Shown piece by piece: positions 58,990-64,000 of a stretch of DNA of 64,000 bases. The notes beneath the pieces were generated by a model that did not search any database, was not told the origin of the DNA, and saw only the letters and a program-made list of their open reading frames with translations. Every line of letters begins with the position of its first letter. Position 1 is the first letter of the stretch. The DNA is from Tigriopus japonicus (Eukaryota > Arthropoda > Copepoda > Harpacticoida > Harpacticidae): positions 5,272,057-5,336,056 of the forward strand of contig CM021319.1 in NCBI GenBank assembly GCA_010645155.1. Reading direction: 5' to 3'. The translations under genes were made by a program, and so were the position numbers.

Positions 58990-61292
58990 TTATGGCTCAT
59001 TCGATGGTTCTTGGTGCTGGTGCTGTTGTTGTTGTTGTTGCAATTGTAATTGTTGCTCTTGAACAATATTTTGGTTCACCATTTCACTGTTTCCGTTAAT
59101 ATCTCCATTGTTGTTGTCATCTTCGTTAGTGTTCAGGAGATTTATTTCTTCATCATTCAAACCTAAAAAAAGAAGTGTTTTTCTTTTGTTTCCAATACAC
59201 AACAGGAGCTATTCAGTCAGCGCAGGAAAAACTGCTTTATCAAGACTCAAGAGGGGCTTAAATGTAACCTAAAAGACAGTTTTAGAGGGCTTATGAGCCG
59301 AGATTCAGGTATAAAATTACTTCTTACGATTACTTAAGTGTTCATTTTGGGTTCTCGGGCAATTGTATCCTTTGTTGAAGTTTCACACAAAGACTTTAGA
59401 CCTCTTAAGATCCTGGAATTTCTTTTTCTGCTTATTGGACCCAATGAATAAGCTTGGTTTTAAAGCTTAACTTTGCTGCATCGGAAATAGCTCAAAAGAA
59501 CGTTCATCCTTTCGAGTGATTTTTGCAGTAAAAAACTCGGTTACACAGAAATGTCCTCCAGATCGGGTATAAACTGTACCTTGATGAGCAAATCCTCCGT
59601 GAGCTCCTGCAACAAGGCCATCATAGGGTGGAGGAGGCTCGTTCTGGCCCTCTTGGCTGTAGGGAGGAGGGGGCGTGACATTGCGATTTCCACCCACCAT
59701 TTGCACGCCATTATTGATGTTGTACACAATGCCAATGAATGGATTGTGATTCGTTCGCCTCAGATGCATCAACACCTCAAGATCATGGAGACTCAAAGGC
59801 TGTCGAGGGGTTGTTCCCGAGGCCAAATGGAATATGTGACGACATCTCCGCACATGAATTCGACACACAACCACGGTCACTAAGAAAACCAAGGCCAGGA
59901 AGGCCAAAATGCAGGCTGTGGAAAAAACAAATCCAAATTGCATTTTCCATGGGAAGCAATAAAGCTTTCAAGTGTAGGGTGGTTAATTGAATATGTCTGA
60001 TCTCTTTTTCAAATGATGTCTGATATCAAAACTACTATGGATCTATTTACGAAACAACCAATTTATGTGTACGAGAAAATATATGCCAAAACATAGTGCT
60101 CTTTCATATCAGACACTTTTCACAGACATTTTCATTGAAAAAAGTGCTTGCTCAAGGTGGACTTGGAGAGATGTTACCCCATACACCCATACATATCAAA
60201 ATTCGAATTGGCAATCAGAAGACGTTTTATTTTAGCTTTTCTTCAATTGGCTTCTTCAAATGGTTGGAAGAAAACCTTGGACTTACCCACGATGGAGTAG
60301 ACGGTGGAGTGTACTATGTGAATATCTTTGTTGCGCTTTTTAATACCCATCTCATAGAAGTGGCGATTGGATTCGACCAAGGCCTTACAACAAGGGTGAA
60401 GATACGAGCAATTCTCGTTGAGTTCCGGGTCACAACACAACCCTGGATCCATGCATCGTTTATCCTCGCATCGCAATTTGGCATCACACGGATCCAATCC
60501 ACATTTCTCCATAGCTTCATCCGACGAATCTGGACAATCCGCCACTCCATCGCAAACATACGGACCCAAGATGCAAATCCCGTTGCGACAACGGAAAAAA
60601 TTCGTCCCACAACTCGTATCAGCTAAAATGGTCATGAAAACCTGCACTTCAACCCCATTGTACCAACTTCTTCCTCCATGATTTTTACCTGAGAGCACTT
60701 TGAGAACCACGGAATGCGACAAAATGCCTTCCAAACTCTCATTATCCTCATCCATTGTGGCCTCGTCCTCGAAATTTTCGGTGAGAGACCAATCTTTACG
60801 TCTAGCCGTGCATTTATACGAACCCGAATCGGTCATTTGAAGTTGTCTCAACACCATGGAAAACAAAGTGGGCGCTTTTCGGGGCTCTAAACTACCGGAT
60901 CTGGAGCCCGGGAGATACCAATTCAAATCATAGCCCACGTGGTCTTCAACCCCATTTTCATGGTTCTGAGGAAGCCATTCCAATCCACAAGATAAGTTCA
61001 GCGATAGACCTTCCCTAACTTTGATAATGGTCCAATCCTCTTGCTTGGGAATCACGGTCAACGGGGGTGAAGCATTGGGATCGCCACTTCGACTCAGGTT
61101 CAAGGGCACCAAATGAGCCGAGACGCCTAAATGAGGCGACATCCAGCTCGAATCTGCAAGCAAACAACGCCCTCCAAAATATAAGGTGTGAATGGTTGGA
61201 AGTGGATCTTAGATGAACTGACTTGAGGACAAATCCGGGGTTCGATCGGCCCGAGATAGGCCTAATATCCAGAGGAAGGCCCAGAACCACAT
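58990..61292 (-). CDS. Ig-like / LDLR class A single-pass membrane protein with PPxY motifs
   Basis: Five exons join in phase 1 throughout: 61292-61223, 61153-60689, 60622-60287, 59915-59580 and 59162-58990. The product is 459 aa. A signal peptide starts MWFWAFLWILGLSRA. An Ig-like domain has Cys79, NWYLPG and DSGSYKC (Cys138). A canonical LDLR class A module follows at about 183-220 (CRNGICILGPYVCDGVADC, then SSDE), then a second Cys-rich stretch without the full acidic motif. One membrane segment is at about 287-308 (ILAFLALVFLVTVVVC), followed by basic RIHVRRCRH. The cytoplasmic tail has two PPPPY motifs (about 372-376 and 384-388) and a Gln-rich end. PPxY motifs bind WW domains such as those of NEDD4-family ligases, so a sorted or ubiquitinated receptor is a fair inference. 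I do not recognise a named orthologue; LDLRAD3/4 share only the LDLa-TM-PPxY logic. An AATAAA on the minus strand (58729-58734) may be the poly(A) signal. Confidence 0.88.
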
Positions 61293-62133
61293 CTTGGTCG
61301 GGCATACAACGCAATTTTAGAATGGAACCACAAGAGGAACTAGGAAGGAAGGTTTATGGAACCTTCTGTCTCTGTGTGTGTGTGCTAGTCGTGCTGTCTC
61401 TAGGTAGAGTTGCTGAACTGTAGAGAATGAGCTCTGTGGGAAGGAGAGCACATAGCCATAGCTTGTTAAAGGCTGAAAAGGCGAGCTGGCACTGAAATAG
61501 TGGAATGGAAACTTAGAAAATAGACATTTCATGGAAGATATTTGACGTGTTTGAGAGGGTAATTGCTCTTGAAATATGCCGTTTGGTATTGATCATAATT
61601 GAGAATGACTACCATTGAGGAAAAGCTTTGTTTCTTCGTTGGTTGACATGTCGCAATTTTTCATTGTAGTTAGTGTTGGTAAAGACTGGTGTCGGTACTT
61701 TTCCCTGTCTGAGGGGACAGTCACAATCGCGGACCTCTATTTACTATGTCCAAACTTTTTTTTTTGGAAAAAAATAATCCACAAATATAATCTAGAGACC
61801 CTATATTTCACACCTAACATAAATTTTGATATTGAAGCTGTTTTTGTGTGCGCATTGGTGTCAAGGGTTTGTTGCAGAGAAAATCCCGCGACTCCCATAG
61901 CAAGATATTTTGTCCATGGCTCCAAAGCAAATTGAATATGAATTTCAGTGTCACTTTCTGCGTCATTGTTACCACCGATGCCGATTTCTAGTGCTGGTGT
62001 CGAAACCCAAAAAAAGTGTCGCCTATCCCTAATTTTGAACCGTGTGATCTACGCTAGTTGTCTTCTGACACCATTCAAAACAAAAACACGTGAAATTCCG
62101 CAAAACAGGTTAAGGAATTGTCGAAATCTTAAA
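61293..62133. promoter_or_regulatory. Head-to-head intergenic region, possible bidirectional promoter
   Basis: 841 bp separate the start codons of the minus-strand Ig/LDLa gene and plus-strand ALKBH8. It contains a GT-rich stretch at about 61370-61385. No TATA box or initiator could be assigned with confidence. Frames here do not look coding. Confidence 0.45.
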
Positions 62134-64000
62134 ATGTCTAATGGCAGGCTAAAAAGCGATCGGAAATCGTATCGAGTAACTAAAAAAGTGGAAAAAGAAT
62201 TTAATGTCTCTATTCTGAACCCCGGAACATTAGATTCAAGCCACGAAGGTCTAAGTCAAGTAAGGATGGAAAATTTAAAGCTTAAACCAAAGTTTTTAAA
62301 AATAAAGTCGTTTCTTGCCGTTTTCTAGCACTTGTTGCTCTGCAATCTAGGACTGACTACCAATGGTTCAGAGGAATCCATTTTGGCCCGGTTCCTTCCG
62401 TTTGGAGCGGTTTCGAAAGTAGCGCTTTTACCTCAAAGGTCATTTTCCTTTCTGAGTTTTGAAAAGGCTGAAGACGCGTGGCAAGCCTTCAAAGCTATCC
62501 ACGGTCAAGGTGACCAACCCCTGTATCTGGCGTTTGTGGATAGAATCCCGGAACCCGTTGAAAACAATCCTTGGACCCATCGGCCTTGGCCTCGAGGCCT
62601 TCAAATCTTGGAAGACGTGATCACGGCTCAAGAAGAGCAAGACATACTCGATTCTTTCACCTGGAACGATTCGGCCGATTTGAAGAACCGTCAAGTCCAA
62701 CATTACGGTTATGAATTTGAATATGGCACCAATAGTATCAATGAGAATCGACCCATTGAGCCACCTATCCCGAGATCGTGGCTGGATCTTCTCCAGAGAA
62801 TCAATCCCGACCTTAAAACTCTGCCTGATCAGTGTACCGTGAACCGTTATCAACCCGGACAAGGTATTCCGTCTCATATTGATACGCATAGTTGTTGTGA
62901 CGGTACCATATTCTCCTTGTCCTTGGGATCGGACACGGTTATGGACTTTAGCCATCCTGATGGCTATAAGGTACCCGTTCTTTTGCGGAGAAGGTCGCTT
63001 ATGGTGATGTCCGATGAAGCCCGGTACGTGTTTTTGTGATTCTGAACCACCGTAGAAATGAAAAGACGATTTGGGAACAAGAATACTGTAGACTAAAAAA
63101 TTATTCATGAATGTGTTGGTCCTAGTATCTTGACTACCACAGTTGGTGGGATTATTCATTTGGTTGGAGAAAATGATAGATGTCGAGGGAATGGACGCAA
63201 CCTGTAAACTAACCCCTAGATTTCTAGACGTAATCGAGAATGAGAAAGGTAAAGCTAAATTTTGGACTGATCAAGTGATTGAGTTTTAAATAATTTTGAA
63301 AACGGGTTCGTAGAACACCTTCCAGAGAAATAAGATTTTGACCAAGGATGAAGTGAGATTATAGGATTAATGAAAATGTCGATGCAAGCCATGAATGTCA
63401 TTATCTCGTTGTTGTTATAATTCTAACTTTTTATGTTAAGGTATGTTTGGAGCCATGGGATAGTGCCAAGGTCAAATGATGTTATTCCAACGCCTCAAAA
63501 TGGACTGACTCTCAAGCCTCGTGGGATTAGAGTTTCCTTGACTTTTCGAAAAGTTTTTGCCGGTGAATGCACATGCCAGTTCACGGCTCAGTGTGATTCC
63601 CAGCGTGATAAACTGATAGCCATGGACGATAAATTGGCCCAGAATTTGGAAGATACCCACGTGCATTCCGTCTACGAAAACATTGCCTCTCATTTTAGTG
63701 AAACTAGGCATAAACCTTGGCCAAAGGTTCTTGAGTTCTTAGATTCTCTCAATCCCGGATCAATTCTCTTAGACAATGGATGTGGGAACGGGAAATACTT
63801 GGGTCAAAGAAATGATTGCTTCAAGGTAAAAAACGAGTCTTATTTAGTGAAGCCTGTATTAAACTAAAGCAACCTTTTGCTTTCTTCTTTAGATTGGAAG
63901 CGACTACAGCCAAGGTTTGACGGACATTTGCCGCCACCGTGGATTCGAATCTTTACGAAGTGATTGCCTGAATTTACCTTTTAAGTCATATTCCATTGAC
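62134..64000 (+). CDS. ALKBH8: ALKBH8, tRNA wobble-uridine hydroxylase/methyltransferase (partial)
   Basis: Four exons join in phase and run off the window: 62134-62259, 62329-63023, 63441-63825 and 63893-64000. The N-terminal basic segment and RRM (GAVSKVALLPQRSFSFLSFE) precede the AlkB 2-oxoglutarate/Fe(II) domain. That domain shows VQHYGYEFEYG, the iron ligands in IPSHIDTHS and in YVWSHGI, and the 2-oxoglutarate-binding arginine in RVSLTFRKV. The methyltransferase domain starts with ETRHKPWPKV and has the SAM loop LLDNGCGNGKYLG, then IGSDYSQGLTDICRHRGFE. The enzyme methylates cm5U to mcm5U at tRNA position 34 (with TRM112) and can hydroxylate mcm5U. The chosen ATG gives a short basic N-terminus like the family's; the C-terminal part of the methyltransferase is outside the window. 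Confidence 0.93.

Overview
This is a eukaryotic nuclear contig, very probably from an arthropod and plausibly a copepod crustacean. The evidence is spliced genes with GT-AG introns, mostly short introns inside genes with a few of 1-9 kb, an AT-rich background, and dense non-autonomous DNA transposons. Nothing in the window fixes the species. There are three N gaps: 11064-11168, 25306-25842 and 39352-39858.

Five protein-coding genes can be built exon by exon, with splice phases that agree at the joins given. (1) A TTC38-like tetratricopeptide repeat protein, + strand, 9750-12900. (2) A UBR1/UBR2-type N-degron E3 ubiquitin ligase, + strand, 17 exons, 14872-24774. (3) A very large ARHGAP6-type RhoGAP, - strand, 24895-45562, with an 888-codon first exon and a 9.4 kb intron full of repeats. 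(4) A single-pass membrane protein with an Ig-like domain, an LDLR class A module and cytoplasmic PPxY motifs, - strand, 58990-61292. (5) The tRNA wobble-uridine enzyme ALKBH8, + strand, from 62134 and running off the right edge. UBR and ARHGAP6 converge with only 120 bp between their stop codons. The Ig/LDLa gene and ALKBH8 are head to head about 840 bp apart. The genes are ordinary unlinked metazoan loci, not an operon or pathway cluster; a loose theme is ubiquitin biology (a UBR ligase, and a PPxY protein that could recruit NEDD4-type ligases).

The rest is mobile DNA and its debris. A Tc1/mariner element (3062-4347) has perfect 26-bp terminal repeats, TA duplications and a transposase broken by one in-frame stop. 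At least seven insertions can be delimited by 8-bp (or near 8-bp) target duplications of hAT type: 6134-6849, 7313-8056, 35546-36101, 37842-38390, 49346-51976, 53668-55384 and 56899-58423. One is nested in another family member, and one keeps a BED zinc-finger start. There are also foldback (palindromic) elements, a tRNA-derived SINE, an 84-86 bp tandem array and a 31-37 bp minisatellite.

Regions without recognised genes: 1-3059, 8065-9749, 12901-14871, the large ARHGAP6 introns, and 45563-58989. Two of the three N gaps are flanked by near-identical 213-215 bp copies, which looks like unmerged contig ends rather than real duplication.
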